Shown here one piece after another: positions 27,949 to 37,475 of a DNA stretch of 63,665 nucleotides. The first letter of the stretch is position 1; each line of letters starts with the position of its first letter. The DNA is from Sphingomonadales bacterium (GTDB taxonomy: Bacteria; Pseudomonadota; Alphaproteobacteria; Sphingomonadales; Sphingomonadaceae), in assembly GCA_019750455.1 (NCBI GenBank), contig JAIEOM010000001.1, positions 1 through 63,665 of the forward strand, read 5' to 3'. Under the pieces are notes generated by a model. That model worked only from the letters and a program-made list of their open reading frames with translations, did no database searches and was not told where the DNA came from. Made by a program: the position numbers and the translations under genes.

Positions 27949-27986
27949 AAAAAGCGCTCCGCACTGGTCCTGCGGGGCGCTTTTTT
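27949..27986 (+). terminator. Strong Rho-independent terminator of an orphan transcript
   Basis: AAAAAGCGCTCCGCA pairs with TGCGGGGCGCTTTTTT around a seven-base loop, with one G-T pair. It lies more than 200 bp from the NUDIX start and from the 3' end of grxD. The A-run on the other side could also make it work for leftward transcripts. Confidence 0.75.
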
Positions 27987-27990
27987 GTTG

Positions 27991-28110
27991 GGCGCCTCAG
28001 GCGCCGGGCGGCGGACGTCCGTCCGCCTTGGCTACCTCCGGGGGCCCTGCCCCTGCGGGGCCACCCCTCCGGGCGCGCGTTCGCGCTTGCGGCGCTTCGC
28101 GCCGGTTCAT
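27991..28110. repeat. Cluster of GC-rich inverted repeats
   Basis: Back-to-back palindromes follow the orphan terminator: GGCGCC-TCA-GGCGCC (27991-28005), GGCGGAC-GTCC-GTCCGCC (28010-28027), then GGCCC/GGGCC and GCGCG-rich pairs up to about 28110. They resemble extragenic palindromic elements. Nothing coding is supported between here and the grxD stop at 28191. Confidence 0.5.
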
Positions 28111-28190
28111 CGCACCTTAGCCATGGAGTGATGGTATCGGTCCCGTTAGCGAGGATTTCGCACGCCGGCGGGCGTGCGGAAAACAAAGGC

Positions 28191-28517
28191 TCAAACCTTC
28201 GCCGCGCCGCTCTCATCCAGCAGCTGCTGCAATTCGCCCGCTTCGAACATCTCCATCATGATGTCGCTGCCGCCGACGAATTCGCCCTTCACGTAAAGCT
28301 GCGGGATGGTCGGCCAGTCGGAGAAGTTCTTGATGCCCTGGCGGATTTCCATGTCCTGCAACACGTCCACGCTTTCATAGGCGACCCCGCAATGATCGAG
28401 GATCGCGATCGCGCGGCTGGAAAAGCCGCATTGCGGGAACAGCGGCGTGCCCTTCATGAACAGCACCACATCATTGCTGGTGACGAGATCGGAAATGCGC
28501 GCGTTGACGTCGGACAT
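28191..28517 (-). CDS. grxD: Monothiol glutaredoxin (Grx4 type)
   Basis: 108 residues from ATG 28517; the longer open frame upstream overlaps bolA and is not protein-like. The CGFS active site is at about 31-34 ([10 protein letters not shown]), KGTPLFPQ precedes it and [19 protein letters not shown] is the glutathione-binding segment. The protein binds a [2Fe-2S] cluster with glutathione and passes it on, often as a complex with BolA, whose gene lies 40 bp upstream in the same operon. Confidence 0.95.
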   Translation of the reverse strand: MSDVNARISDLVTSNDVVLFMKGTPLFPQCGFSSRAIAILDHCGVAYESVDVLQDMEIRQGIKNFSDWPTIPQLYVKGEFVGGSDIMMEMFEAGELQQLLDESGAAKV

Positions 28518-28557
28518 TGGTGTGAGCGCCCTTGGCAGGTGTTGACTTGAACGAAGC

Positions 28558-28791
28558 TTACTTGGGGACCACGGTGGTGACTTGCAAGGCGTGCAGCACC
28601 CCGCCCATCCGCCCGCCAAGCGCGTTGTAGACCAGCTTGTGCTGCGCCACGCGGCTGAGACCCGCAAACTGCGGCGCGGTGACGGTGGCGGCCCAGTGGT
28701 CGTCATCGCCGGCGAGGTCGGTCAGTTCCACCACCGCGCCGGGCAGGGCGGCGAGGATCGCGTCCTCGATCTCGCGCGCGGACATCGGCAT
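28558..28791 (-). CDS. bolA: BolA-family protein
   Basis: 77 residues, the usual short BolA length. The class II KH-like fold is indicated by [22 protein letters not shown] and the C-terminal [21 protein letters not shown], with the conserved His/Arg-rich helix. It should form a [2Fe-2S]-bridged heterodimer with the downstream CGFS glutaredoxin and act in iron-sulfur trafficking. Its start follows the zeta-subunit stop by four bases. Confidence 0.93.
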   Translation of the reverse strand: MPMSAREIEDAILAALPGAVVELTDLAGDDDHWAATVTAPQFAGLSRVAQHKLVYNALGGRMGGVLHALQVTTVVPK

Positions 28792-28795
28792 GGTG

Positions 28796-29119
28796 TCAGA
28801 CCTCGCCGAGCAGCTGGCGGCGTGCCTCGACGGTCATTTCCTCCAGCTTGGCGCGGATGTCGGCTTCGGTGACATCGGTCTGTGCGGCGGTCAGATCGCC
28901 GAGCAGCTTGCGCACCACGTCCTCATCGCCGGATTCCTCGAAATCGGCCTGCACCACCGCCTTCTTGTAGGCGTCGGTTTCTTCGGGGGTGAGCTTCATC
29001 ACGCCGGCGGCCCATTCGCCCAGCAGGCGGTTGCGGCGCGCGGCGATGCGGAAGGCGGTTTCGCCGTCGAGCGCGAACTTGGCTTCCTCGGCGCGTTCGC
29101 GGTCCTTGAAATCGGTCAT
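28796..29119 (-). CDS. ATPase inhibitor subunit zeta (DUF1476)
   Basis: 107 residues matching DUF1476: MTDFKDRERAEEAKFALD at the start, then RRNRLLGEWAAGVMKL and a four-helix body ending RRQLLGEV. In Paracoccus this protein is the zeta subunit that blocks reverse ATP hydrolysis by F1Fo-ATPase through its N-terminal helix. It is found only in alphaproteobacteria, which supports the taxonomic call. It lies directly before bolA-grxD. Confidence 0.92.
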   Translation of the reverse strand: MTDFKDRERAEEAKFALDGETAFRIAARRNRLLGEWAAGVMKLTPEETDAYKKAVVQADFEESGDEDVVRKLLGDLTAAQTDVTEADIRAKLEEMTVEARRQLLGEV

Positions 29120-29205
29120 TTGTGTGTCCCTTCGGATACGATCCAGCCGGAGCGATAGAGGCGGGCGCGCGCGGCTTCAAGGCCGAAAGCCGCGCGCGCA
29201 AGACC

Positions 29206-30204
29206 TTAATCCATCGTCACCACAAGCTTGCCGACCGCCTCGCGCGCTTCGAGCTTGGCGATGGCATCGCCGGCACGGGCGAGAGGGAAGGTTTCGCTGA
29301 CCAGCGGGTCGATCTTGCCGGCCTTCATCAGGTCGAACAGCTCGGCCACCTGTGCGCGGAACGCTTCGGGCTCGCGTGCAGTGAAGGCGCCCCAGAACAC
29401 GCCGCAGATGTCGCAGGACTTCAGCAGGGTGAGATTGAGCGGCATCTTGGCGATCCCGGCCGGGAAGCCGACCACGAGGAAGCGGCCCTCCCACGCGATG
29501 GCGCGCAGGGCCGGTTCGGAATATTGCCCGCCGACGATATCGTAGACGATGTTCGCGCCTTCCGGCCCGCAGGCCTTCTTGAAGGCGTCAGCGAGCGCCT
29601 TGGACGCATCCTTGTCCATCGCCTCGCGCGGGTAGATCACCACCTCGTCCGCGCCGGCCTGCTTCGCGACTTCGCCCTTGGCCTCGGAGGAGACGGCAGC
29701 GACGACGCGCGCGCCGAAGGCCTTGGCGAGTTCGATCGCCGAAAGCCCCACGCCGCCCGCTGCGCCGAGGATCAGCACGGTATCGCCCGCCTTGATATGC
29801 CCGCGGTCCTTGAGGCCGTGGATGGTGGTGCCATAGGTCATGAGGAGCGAGGCCGCCTTCTCGAACGGCACGCCTTCGGGCACGTGGAACATCCGGCCTG
29901 CGGGAACGATGGTCTTCTCGGCAAGGCCCCCGTTGCCGAGGCCCGCCATCACGCGGTCACCGACCTTGAAGCCTTCGACCCCTTCGCCAACCGCTTCGAC
30001 CACGCCCGAAATCTCGCCGCCGGGCGAGAAGGGGCGGGCGGGTTTGAACTGGTACATGTCGCGGATGATCAGCCCGTCGGGATAGTTGATCGCGCAGGCC
30101 TTGACCGCGACAAGTACCTCGCCCGCACCGGGGGTGGGGGTGTCGATCTCGTCAAGCGTCAGGGTTTCCGGCCCACCGACGGCGTGGGTGCGAATGGCTT
30201 TCAT
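29206..30204 (-). CDS. NADPH:quinone oxidoreductase (zinc-less MDR family)
   Basis: 332 residues. The GroES-like half has NYPDGLIIRDMYQ and PGGEISGVVEAVG; the nucleotide half has GAAGGVGLSAIELAKAFGARV (AAGGVG, NADPH). The zinc-binding cysteines of alcohol dehydrogenases are absent. It reduces quinones or enones with NADPH. A single gene between the zeta-subunit gene and leuD, 86 bp and 25 bp away respectively, so it may be transcribed with leuD. Confidence 0.9.
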   Translation of the reverse strand: MKAIRTHAVGGPETLTLDEIDTPTPGAGEVLVAVKACAINYPDGLIIRDMYQFKPARPFSPGGEISGVVEAVGEGVEGFKVGDRVMAGLGNGGLAEKTIVPAGRMFHVPEGVPFEKAASLLMTYGTTIHGLKDRGHIKAGDTVLILGAAGGVGLSAIELAKAFGARVVAAVSSEAKGEVAKQAGADEVVIYPREAMDKDASKALADAFKKACGPEGANIVYDIVGGQYSEPALRAIAWEGRFLVVGFPAGIAKMPLNLTLLKSCDICGVFWGAFTAREPEAFRAQVAELFDLMKAGKIDPLVSETFPLARAGDAIAKLEAREAVGKLVVTMD

Positions 30205-30229
30205 TGTGTCCTCTCCCGGTATGGTAATT

Positions 30230-30832
30230 CTATGCAGCCTCGGTGCCGCGCATCAGCCACGGCTGGGCGGCAGTGCGCTGCGCCTCGAACCCGCCGATCG
30301 CCTCGCCCCGCGCCATGGTCAGCCCGACCTCGTCGAGGCCGTTCAGCAGGCAGTGCTTGCGGAACGGATCGATGTCGAAGGTGAAGCGGTCCTGATAGGG
30401 GGTGGTGACGGTCTGCTGGTCGAGATCGACGCTGATCTCCAGCCCCTCGCGCGCGACCTCGAGCAGGCGGTCGACCGCCTCCTGCGGCAGCACCACGGGC
30501 AGGATGCCGTTCTTGACGGCATTGCCCGAATGGATGTCGGAAAAGCTGGGCGCGATGACCACGCGGATGCCGAGGTCGAGCATCGCCCACGCGGCGTGTT
30601 CGCGGCTCGAACCGCAGCCGTAATTGTCGCCCGCGATCAGGATCGGCGCGCCCTTGTAGGCGGGATCATCGAAGACATTGCCCGGTTCCGCCCGAAGAGC
30701 CTCGAACGCGCCCGCACCAAGCCCTTCGCGGCTGATCGTCTTGAGCCACTTGGCCGGGATGATGATGTCGGTATCGACATTCTTGAGGCCGAGCGGAATG
30801 GCGCGGCCTTCGACGCGGGTGAGGGGCTGCAT
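30230..30832 (-). CDS. leuD: 3-isopropylmalate dehydratase small subunit
   Basis: 200 residues from ATG 30832, which begins [22 protein letters not shown], the usual LeuD opening; longer starts overlap the small membrane gene upstream. [12 protein letters not shown] and [20 protein letters not shown] are the swivel-domain signatures. With LeuC it isomerises 2- to 3-isopropylmalate in leucine synthesis. A small membrane protein gene lies between leuC and leuD. Confidence 0.96.
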   Translation of the reverse strand: MQPLTRVEGRAIPLGLKNVDTDIIIPAKWLKTISREGLGAGAFEALRAEPGNVFDDPAYKGAPILIAGDNYGCGSSREHAAWAMLDLGIRVVIAPSFSDIHSGNAVKNGILPVVLPQEAVDRLLEVAREGLEISVDLDQQTVTTPYQDRFTFDIDPFRKHCLLNGLDEVGLTMARGEAIGGFEAQRTAAQPWLMRGTEAA

Positions 30833-30854
30833 GGCGGTCCTTTGGTCAGGCGTT

Positions 30855-31031
30855 CTAGTCAGTCTCGGGCGGCTCGCCCGAGGGAATCGGGCCGGGTTGC
30901 GTCGGCTCGTTCGGCTTCTTCTTGCGCTTGCCGGCATAGAGCAGCGCGGCCGCGATGGCCGCCGATCCGATGGCACCTGCCGCGGCGAGCGCGGCGTTGC
31001 GGGCGGTGTTGTTCTTGGGCTTGTCGGTCAT
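30855..31031 (-). CDS. Small single-span membrane protein between leuC and leuD
   Basis: 58 residues: a short polar N-terminus ([12 protein letters not shown]), one alanine-rich hydrophobic helix (about 13-33, ending LLYAG), a KRKKK stop-transfer cluster, and a proline-rich tail. GGAAATCGC lies before the ATG. The positive-inside pattern puts the tail in the cytoplasm. I recognise no family. Gaps of 22 and 45 bp to leuD and leuC suggest cotranscription. Confidence 0.65.
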   Translation of the reverse strand: MTDKPKNNTARNAALAAAGAIGSAAIAAALLYAGKRKKKPNEPTQPGPIPSGEPPETD

Positions 31032-31076
31032 GCGATTTCCATGCGCCTCGCGCAGCTCGGTTTCAAGCCGTTCTCG

Positions 31077-32507
31077 TCAAACGAGTTCGCGCACATCGGC
31101 GAGCCGCCCCGTGACGGCGGCAGCCGCGGCCATGGCGGGGGAGACGAGGTGCGTGCGCGCGCCCGGCCCCTGTCGGCCCACGAAGTTGCGGTTGCTGGTG
31201 GAGGCGCAGCGTTCGCCCGGCGGCACCTTGTCGGGGTTCATGCCGAGGCACGCCGAACAGCCCGGTTCGCGCCATTCGAAGCCCGCTTCGGTGAAGATCC
31301 GGTCGAGCCCTTCTTCCTCGGCCATCGCCTTCACCAGGCCCGAGCCGGGGACGACGATCGCCCAGCGCACATTGTCGGCCTTTCGGCGCCCTTTCAGGAT
31401 TGCGGCGGCGGCGCGCAGGTCTTCGATGCGGCTGTTGGTGCAGCTGCCGATGAAGACATTTTCGATGGGCACCTGCGTCATCGGCGTGCCGGGGACGAGG
31501 CCCATGTAGTCGAGGCTCTTCTGCGCGGCGACGCGCTTGCTCTCGTCGGCGAAATCCTCGGGGTGCGGCACGCGGCCACCGATGGGCACGACATCCTCAG
31601 GGCTGGTGCCCCAGGTGACGCTGGGTTCGACATCGGCGGCGTTGATGGTCACCGATTTGGCGAAGACCGCGCCTTCATCCGTGTGGAGCGTGCGCCAGTA
31701 GGCGACCGCCGCGTCCCACTCCGCGCCCTTGGGAGCCATCGGGCGGCCCTTGAGATAGGCGAAGGTCACATCGTCGGGCGCGATCAGCCCGGCGCGCGCG
31801 CCCGCCTCGATGCTCATGTTGCAGACGGTTAGACGTTCTTCAAGCGTCATCGCCTCGAACGCGCGCCCGCGATATTCGATGACGTAGCCCGATCCGCCCG
31901 CCGCACCGATGGTGCCGATGATGTGGAGGATCAGGTCCTTGGCGGAAACGCCCGGGCCAAGGTCCCCTTCCACCCGCACTTCCATCGGCTTCGATTGCTG
32001 GAGCAGCAGTGTCTGCGTGGCGAGCACATGCTCCACCTCGCTCGTCCCGATGCCAAAGGCCAACGCGCCCAGACCGCCGTGACAAGCCGTGTGCGAATCC
32101 CCGCAGACGATGGTGGTGCCGGGCAGTGAAAAACCCTGTTCGGGGCCGACGACATGGACGATCCCCTGCTCCTTGGCGGTGGCGGGTATGTAGCGGATGC
32201 CGAAGGCGGGGGCGTTCACTTCCAGCGCGGCAAGCTGGGCGGCGCTTTCGGGGTCGGCGATGGGTACGGGCTTGCCCGCGCTGTCGAGCCGCGCCGTGGT
32301 CGGCAGGTTGTGATCGGGCACCGCCAGCGTCAGTTCCGGACGGCGCACCGGGCGACCGGCGACCTTCAGCGCCTCGAACGCCTGCGGGCTGGTGACTTCG
32401 TGGACCAGATGGCGGTCGATATAGATCAGCGCCGTGCCATCGTCGCGCGTCTCGACGACGTGCGCATCCCAGATCTTTTCGTAAAGCGTGCGGGGGCGGC
32501 TGGCCAT
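31077..32507 (-). CDS. leuC: 3-isopropylmalate dehydratase large subunit
   Basis: 476 residues from ATG 32507 ([16 protein letters not shown], the typical LeuC opening); ATGs at 32519 and 32546 are possible, and none has a clear ribosome site. Iron-sulfur cysteines are visible in [13 protein letters not shown] and [21 protein letters not shown] and the [15 protein letters not shown] block are typical of the aconitase family. It carries the [4Fe-4S] centre for the isopropylmalate isomerase reaction with LeuD. Confidence 0.96.
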   Translation of the reverse strand: MASRPRTLYEKIWDAHVVETRDDGTALIYIDRHLVHEVTSPQAFEALKVAGRPVRRPELTLAVPDHNLPTTARLDSAGKPVPIADPESAAQLAALEVNAPAFGIRYIPATAKEQGIVHVVGPEQGFSLPGTTIVCGDSHTACHGGLGALAFGIGTSEVEHVLATQTLLLQQSKPMEVRVEGDLGPGVSAKDLILHIIGTIGAAGGSGYVIEYRGRAFEAMTLEERLTVCNMSIEAGARAGLIAPDDVTFAYLKGRPMAPKGAEWDAAVAYWRTLHTDEGAVFAKSVTINAADVEPSVTWGTSPEDVVPIGGRVPHPEDFADESKRVAAQKSLDYMGLVPGTPMTQVPIENVFIGSCTNSRIEDLRAAAAILKGRRKADNVRWAIVVPGSGLVKAMAEEEGLDRIFTEAGFEWREPGCSACLGMNPDKVPPGERCASTSNRNFVGRQGPGARTHLVSPAMAAAAAVTGRLADVRELV

Positions 32508-32636
32508 GTTCGGGTCCATCGTTTCGGGGGTGGGAGTACGGCCCATTAGTCACGATTGCCGAGCCGTGGCAAGATTGCGGCAATTTACCGCCAGTCGGTA
32601 ATGGAATTTGTCATAATCTTGCGCTAGTTTACATTC

Positions 32637-33053
32637 ATGTCAGCAACCGAATCTCCCGCGCGCCCGTTTTTCCACCCGATCACCGTGGCGGTGGAGGACA
32701 TCGATTTCATGGGCCACGTGAACAACGCGCGCTACCTGAACTGGGTGCAGGATGCGGTGCTGGCGCACTGGCGCGGGATCGCGCCGGCAGAGGATGTGGC
32801 GAGCAAGGCGTGGGTCGCGCTGAAGCACGAGATTACCTATCGCAAGCCCGCCTTCCTTGAAGATGCGGTGATCGCCCAGACCGTTCTGGAACGCTTCAAC
32901 GGCGCGCGCGCCTTCTATTCCACGCTGATCAAGCGCGGCGAGGAAGTGCTGGCCGAGGTGCAATCGAGCTGGTGCTGCATCGATGCCGAAACCCTGCGCC
33001 CGGCGCGCATTGGCGAGCATCTGCGCGAATTCTTCTTCCCCAAAGGCGAATAA
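32637..33053 (+). CDS. Acyl-CoA thioesterase (4HBT hotdog family, YbgC/FadM-like)
   Basis: 138 residues. The hotdog helix with DIDFMGHVNNARYLNWVQDA carries the active-site Asp and the family HVNN pattern. ITYRKPAFLEDAVIAQT and WCCIDAETLRPARI are the usual strands. It hydrolyses acyl-CoA thioesters in the cytoplasm; chain length unknown. It is divergent from leuC with a 129-bp intergenic stretch. Confidence 0.88.
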   Translation: MSATESPARPFFHPITVAVEDIDFMGHVNNARYLNWVQDAVLAHWRGIAPAEDVASKAWVALKHEITYRKPAFLEDAVIAQTVLERFNGARAFYSTLIKRGEEVLAEVQSSWCCIDAETLRPARIGEHLREFFFPKGE

Positions 33054-33258
33054 CACCGCCCACCACTGACCGCGTCCGGCCTGCCGCCCCCCCGGCAGCA
33101 TCATGCGCGCCGATGGCCTGAGTGGCGCAATTTCCGGCAAAAAAACGGTAATGGCGCGTAAAGTATCTTTCCCCCTCGCATATTCGAAAAATGCAGGATA
33201 GCTTGCCCGCCTCTCGCTCTGGAGAGGGGCGGGGAATACCTAAGGGGGTAGCCAAAAA

Positions 33259-34371
33259 ATGTCGAAAAAAGAGACTGTTGCCTTGATCGCGGCGCTGCCG
33301 TTCGTTGCTCTGGCCGCACCGGCCAGCGCGCAAGGCCAGGGGCAGAAAATCGCGGATTCCTACATCTGTGTCTTCGATGCCAGCGTGACCGCGTCGCGCG
33401 TGCCGGAACACGCCAATGCCGCCGCTCAGGAGGCCACCGGCCAGATCGGCCACACCTACACCAAGGCGCTCAAGGGCTTTTCGATCCGTGCCTCGGCGCA
33501 GGGCCTTGCCAAGATGCGCGCGAAGAACCCCAACATCGCCTATTGCGAGCAGGATCAGGTCGTCACCACCTTCCAGAAGAAGCCGGGCGGCGGTGGCACC
33601 ACCCAGCCTGCGCAGACCGTGCCGTGGGGCATCACCCGCGTGCGCGGCGGCGCGGCGGGCACCTTTGCGACCGCGTGGGTGATCGACAGCGGCGTGCAGC
33701 TCAATCACCCCGATCTGGTGGTCGATGCGGCGCGTTCGCGCAGCTTCGTTACCGACTCCTCGCCCTCTGACGCCAACGGCCACGGCACCCACGTGGCGGG
33801 CACCATCGCGGCCATCAACAACACCATCGGCGTGATCGGCGTTGCACCGGGCGCGACCGTGGTTTCGGTGCGCGTGCTCGACCGGCGCGGTTCGGGCAGC
33901 AATTCGGGGGTGATCGCGGGCGTCGACTATGTCGCGGCCAATGGTCAGCCCGGCGATGTCGCCAACATGAGCCTCGGCGGCGGGGTGAGCACCGCGCTCG
34001 ACACCGCGGTGATCAACGCGGCGGCGACCGGTGTGCGGTTCGTGCTGGCGGCGGGCAATAGCTCGACCAGCGCCACCACCTCCTCGCCCGCCCGCGCCAA
34101 CGGTCCGAATGTCTACACCGTTTCGTCCTTCGCGAACGGCGACACCTGGTCGAGCTTCTCGAACTTCGGCAACCCGCCGGTCGATTTCGCGGAGCCGGGC
34201 TCGGCGATCAATTCGACGTGGATCGGCAGCAGCTACAACACCATCTCGGGCACCTCGATGGCGGCCCCGCACCTCGCGGGCATCCTGCTTCAGGGTGCGG
34301 TCGGCAACGGCGGCACCGTGCGCAACGATCCGGACGGCAACGCCGACACCATCGGCATCGTCGGCAACTAA
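33259..34371 (+). CDS. Secreted S8 subtilisin-like serine protease
   Basis: 370 residues with a signal peptide (ending APASAQ) and an I9-type inhibitory propeptide (about 35-110, [15 protein letters not shown] to NIAYCEQDQ), then a GGGG/Thr/Gln linker. The catalytic triad is Asp in [14 protein letters not shown], His in [10 protein letters not shown] and Ser in [12 protein letters not shown]; the oxyanion Asn is in LAAGNSS. It is an extracellular or periplasmic endopeptidase. GGGGGTAGCC precedes the ATG. The 205-bp upstream gap holds a C-rich/G-rich hairpin (about 33208-33235) but no gene. Confidence 0.93.
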   Translation: MSKKETVALIAALPFVALAAPASAQGQGQKIADSYICVFDASVTASRVPEHANAAAQEATGQIGHTYTKALKGFSIRASAQGLAKMRAKNPNIAYCEQDQVVTTFQKKPGGGGTTQPAQTVPWGITRVRGGAAGTFATAWVIDSGVQLNHPDLVVDAARSRSFVTDSSPSDANGHGTHVAGTIAAINNTIGVIGVAPGATVVSVRVLDRRGSGSNSGVIAGVDYVAANGQPGDVANMSLGGGVSTALDTAVINAAATGVRFVLAAGNSSTSATTSSPARANGPNVYTVSSFANGDTWSSFSNFGNPPVDFAEPGSAINSTWIGSSYNTISGTSMAAPHLAGILLQGAVGNGGTVRNDPDGNADTIGIVGN

Positions 34372-34390
34372 GCGCGAGAGCGTCAACAGG

Positions 34391-34423
34391 AAGGGCGCCC
34401 GGTCAGCAGCCGGGCGCCCTTTC
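34391..34423 (+). terminator. Terminator after the S8 protease gene
   Basis: GGGCGCCCGG and CCGGGCGCCC form a perfect ten-pair stem with a seven-base loop followed by TTTCCTTT. AAGG on the other side lets it serve the convergent GMC oxidoreductase gene too, though less well. Confidence 0.8.
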
Positions 34424-34435
34424 CTTTGCCCGCGA

Positions 34436-36490
34436 TCAGCCGAACACCCGCTTGCCGCGTGTCACCCGGTCGGCCATCGCCATGGTGGTCAGCTGCGCGT
34501 TCACCCGGATGCAGCTCGGCATCACGCTCGCATCGCAGACCAGCACGTTGGCGGTGCCGTGGACCCGCTGGTCGAGATCGACCACGCCCTTGGCCGGATC
34601 GGCGTTGATCGCATTGCCCCCGTGCGGATGGCTGGAAGACAGCACCACATCATCGGGCTCCCTGATCCGTTCCCTGAACAGCGCGTCGATCGCCTCGGGG
34701 CTGGTGCCCGCCGCAATCGTGTCACCCCTCAGCAATGCCGGATAGACCTCCTGCGCGCCGCCTGCGAGGTGGATCTTGGTCAGCAGCGCCAGCGCGCGGC
34801 GCAGCACCTCCAGATCCTCCTCCTCCAGCTTGAAGGTGAACTTGCCCTTTGCGATCGTGCCGCGACGGTCGGCCGGGAACAGCACCCCGGCAGAGGCGAG
34901 GCGGTTGTAATTGAGCATCCGCCCGAAGTGATCGTCAAACCAGCCCGGCACCAGCGTCGCCATGCTCATCGGCGGCTGGAAATGGCTCTCGATCAGGAAA
35001 TCACCGCGGTCGATGTAGGTCGCCATCTGGTCCTCGTCCCACGCCAGCACGGGATCGGGCATCAGCGCAGGGACGGGGCAAGCGATATTGAGCGAGACGC
35101 CCTTGCCGGTGCCCCTGATGCCGCTTTGCGCGAGGATGTTGGTCGAGGCGATGGTGCCCGCAGCGACCACCACGCCTTTCGTTACTCCGATGCGCTTGCC
35201 GCGCCCGTCGGGGAACAGCACCTGCACCGCATTCGCCACCCTGCGCCCGTCATCCGCGCGCGGCCCCCAGCCGATCTCCAGCACCTGCGCACCGGCAAGG
35301 ATCTTCGCCTTGCGCCCGCCTGCACCGGGTTGCAGCACCGCGTCATGCAGGAAGCTTTCGGGCAGGGCGCGCTTGCGGCCATAGGGGCAGCCGGTGTTGC
35401 AATAGCCGCAGGACAGGCAGCGGTTGTCTTCGTGCTTGGCCCCCCAGTTCTTGCGGAACCAGCCCGATGTGGCCCGCGCATCCATCGGGTCGGCGGAGAC
35501 CGCGCGATAGGCCTGCCACGCGCCCAGCATCCGCGTGCCGTTGTTGCGGCCCAGCCGCCGGTCGATCTCGTGGATACCGAGCCGTTCCTCGATATGGCCA
35601 TAGGCGGTATCGAGCGCCGCTTCCGCGACGGGCGCGCCAAGGCTCGCCCATGTCGCCAGCACATCGTTGGCATCGGGGTGGGTTTCCCCTTCGGCCTTCA
35701 CGCGCAGGCAGATGCCGTTGTTGATGACGGTCGATCCGCCCACCGTGCGGCCCTGGAACACGATGATGTCGCGGTCCGCCGTGGTCTGGATCGCGCCGTC
35801 CTTGTAAAGGCTGGAGGACATCCACAATTCGTGCGGGGTGATGGCGGTGCTGGGCAGATATGCCCCGGCCTCGATCACCAGCACTTCGTACCCTTGCGCG
35901 GCAAGGTTCGCCGCCGCCACCGCGCCGCCCGCGCCCGATCCGATCACCACCACCTCGACACTGGCAGGGATCGCATCCTCGGCAACGAAGACCGACGGCG
36001 GCAGATCGTTGGCGGTGTATTCCGCGATGGAAGGATCATCCGGCGTGCCCGCGCGCTGGCGGGCGAGGGGCAGGGTGAAGCCGATTGCCCGGAACACCGG
36101 ATTATCGGCGTTGGCCTGTTCCTGCGCGGCCTGATCATCGGCGGGCGAGCCCAGCCAGTGGCCATAATAGCCTGCGTAAACAATGCCGCGCAGGCGTGCC
36201 ATGTCCTGAAACAGGTTGCGGCGGCTGTTCCGCAGCTTGCGGTTGATCCGCGCGATCCGCCAGCTGCGGGGCGCGAAGTGCCAGAACGGCCCGCCCAGCA
36301 CCACCCATGCGGCCAGCGCGGAAATCCCGGTCTCGAAGGGCTTCTTGCCCTCGATATTGCCGAACATGGTCTGGAGATTGTCGACCACCGCCTGCGGCGT
36401 GATGACCATCTGCGCGGGCTCGACAAACATCGTCTCGGCAAAGCGGCGCCAGATCGCGGCGATGAACGGATTGAACGGCTTTTCCTGCAA
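34436..36490 (-). CDS. GMC-family FAD oxidoreductase (long-chain alcohol oxidase-like)
   Basis: 684 residues from a TTG at 36490 (start uncertain; the first good ATG in frame is 36430, 20 residues later, but the residues before it, PFNPFIAAIWRRFAE, look coding). An N-terminal helical region of about 180 residues precedes the FAD motif GSGAGGAVAAANLA (about 200). GRTVGGSTVINNGICLR, HPHGGNAINADP and the C-terminal VNAQLTTMAMADRV are GMC signatures. A Cys cluster, CLSCGYCNTGCPYGRK, about residue 360, is also found in the long-chain alcohol oxidase branch. The substrate may be a long-chain or terpenoid alcohol. It is divergent from crtW. Confidence 0.85.
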   Translation of the reverse strand: MQEKPFNPFIAAIWRRFAETMFVEPAQMVITPQAVVDNLQTMFGNIEGKKPFETGISALAAWVVLGGPFWHFAPRSWRIARINRKLRNSRRNLFQDMARLRGIVYAGYYGHWLGSPADDQAAQEQANADNPVFRAIGFTLPLARQRAGTPDDPSIAEYTANDLPPSVFVAEDAIPASVEVVVIGSGAGGAVAAANLAAQGYEVLVIEAGAYLPSTAITPHELWMSSSLYKDGAIQTTADRDIIVFQGRTVGGSTVINNGICLRVKAEGETHPDANDVLATWASLGAPVAEAALDTAYGHIEERLGIHEIDRRLGRNNGTRMLGAWQAYRAVSADPMDARATSGWFRKNWGAKHEDNRCLSCGYCNTGCPYGRKRALPESFLHDAVLQPGAGGRKAKILAGAQVLEIGWGPRADDGRRVANAVQVLFPDGRGKRIGVTKGVVVAAGTIASTNILAQSGIRGTGKGVSLNIACPVPALMPDPVLAWDEDQMATYIDRGDFLIESHFQPPMSMATLVPGWFDDHFGRMLNYNRLASAGVLFPADRRGTIAKGKFTFKLEEEDLEVLRRALALLTKIHLAGGAQEVYPALLRGDTIAAGTSPEAIDALFRERIREPDDVVLSSSHPHGGNAINADPAKGVVDLDQRVHGTANVLVCDASVMPSCIRVNAQLTTMAMADRVTRGKRVFG

Positions 36491-36613
36491 GTGCCTGCGC
36501 CCCCCTGATGCGCCCTGGCTATCCTGACACAGGAACAAAGTCTTGTAACCCTGCGTCGATTTTCGCGCATGGCGCGGTGCGCGGCCTGCACCGCGGGGGC
36601 CGCGCAAACGCAA

Positions 36614-36641
36614 TTGCCGTTTCGTCCGGCAGGTCTATACG
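36614..36641 (+). promoter_or_regulatory. Candidate sigma-70 promoter of crtWZ
   Basis: TTGCCG (36614-36619) and TATACG (36636-36641) are separated by 16 bp and end 36 bp before the crtW ATG. Confidence 0.4.
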
Positions 36642-36677
36642 CATCCCTATGGCCTTCGCCCCCGTATCCCTGTTCCG

Positions 36678-37475
36678 ATGAACGCGCCTTTCGCCCCTGC
36701 CGTGACCTTGCCCGACCGGAGCCTGCAACGCGTGGCCGGTCTGGGGCTGGGGCTGGCCATTGCCGGAAGCTGGCTGGCGATCCACGCCTGGGGCATGTTC
36801 GTGTTCGAACTGAGCTGGAGCAACTGGCCGCTCGCGCTGGCGGTGGCGATGGTGCAGTGCTGGCTTTCGGTCGGCGTCTTCATCGTCTGCCACGATGCGA
36901 TGCACGGCACGCTGGCGCCGGGCCTGCCCCGCGTGAACGCTGCGATCGGAACGGTGCTGCTGGCGCTCTATGCAGGCTTCGGCTGGAAGCATCTGCGCGA
37001 TGCCCACATGTCCCATCACAAGCTGGCCGGCCATGCGGGCGATCCCGATTTCGACGAGCATCATCCGGACAATTTCTGGCGCTGGTACGGCACCTTCTTC
37101 CGGCGCTATTTCGGCTGGCGTTCGATCCTGTTCGTGCACACCGTGGTCGGCATATACTGGCTGGTGCTGGATATCCCGATGGCGCAGATCGTGCTGCTCT
37201 ACGGCCAGCCGGCGCTGGCATCGTCGCTCCAGCTGTTCTACTTCGGCACCTTCCGCACGCACCGCCACATCGCGGGGAAGGCGGACGGCGGCTTTGCCGA
37301 TCATCACAACGCCCGCTCCGACGATTTCGGCACGCTGGCGAGCCTCGCCACATGCTTCCATTTCGGCTATCATCTCGAACATCACCGCCGCCCCGATGTG
37401 CCGTGGTGGGCGCTCCCGGCGGCGCGCCGGGCCGGGGTGGGCCACGTTGAACTGACCGAGAAGGTGCCCGCATGA
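36678..37475 (+). CDS. crtW: Beta-carotene ketolase
   Basis: 265 residues of the membrane fatty-acid-desaturase-like family with four hydrophobic spans. The di-iron histidine boxes are HDAMH (about 73-77), HMSHH (about 109-113) and HLEHH (about 233-237), followed by RRPDVPWW, which is diagnostic for CrtW. It adds the 4-keto groups to beta-carotene or zeaxanthin. It overlaps crtZ by ATGA, so the two are coupled. Together they are expected to give astaxanthin-type ketocarotenoids if upstream carotene genes exist elsewhere. Confidence 0.95.
   Translation: MNAPFAPAVTLPDRSLQRVAGLGLGLAIAGSWLAIHAWGMFVFELSWSNWPLALAVAMVQCWLSVGVFIVCHDAMHGTLAPGLPRVNAAIGTVLLALYAGFGWKHLRDAHMSHHKLAGHAGDPDFDEHHPDNFWRWYGTFFRRYFGWRSILFVHTVVGIYWLVLDIPMAQIVLLYGQPALASSLQLFYFGTFRTHRHIAGKADGGFADHHNARSDDFGTLASLATCFHFGYHLEHHRRPDVPWWALPAARRAGVGHVELTEKVPA

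Larger units (their letters stand above)
27800..27986 (+). ncRNA. Candidate small RNA or micro-ORF mRNA ending at the orphan terminator
   Basis: The stretch 27701-28190 has no conventional gene. It contains the micro-ORF, unpaired C-rich runs (CTCCGG, CGCCTCCCCG near 27920-27942) of the kind used by alphaproteobacterial small RNAs to mask ribosome sites, and the terminator. Promoter evidence is weak (TTGCTT at 27781 with GTTATC at 27805). No known RNA family is recognised. Confidence 0.25.
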
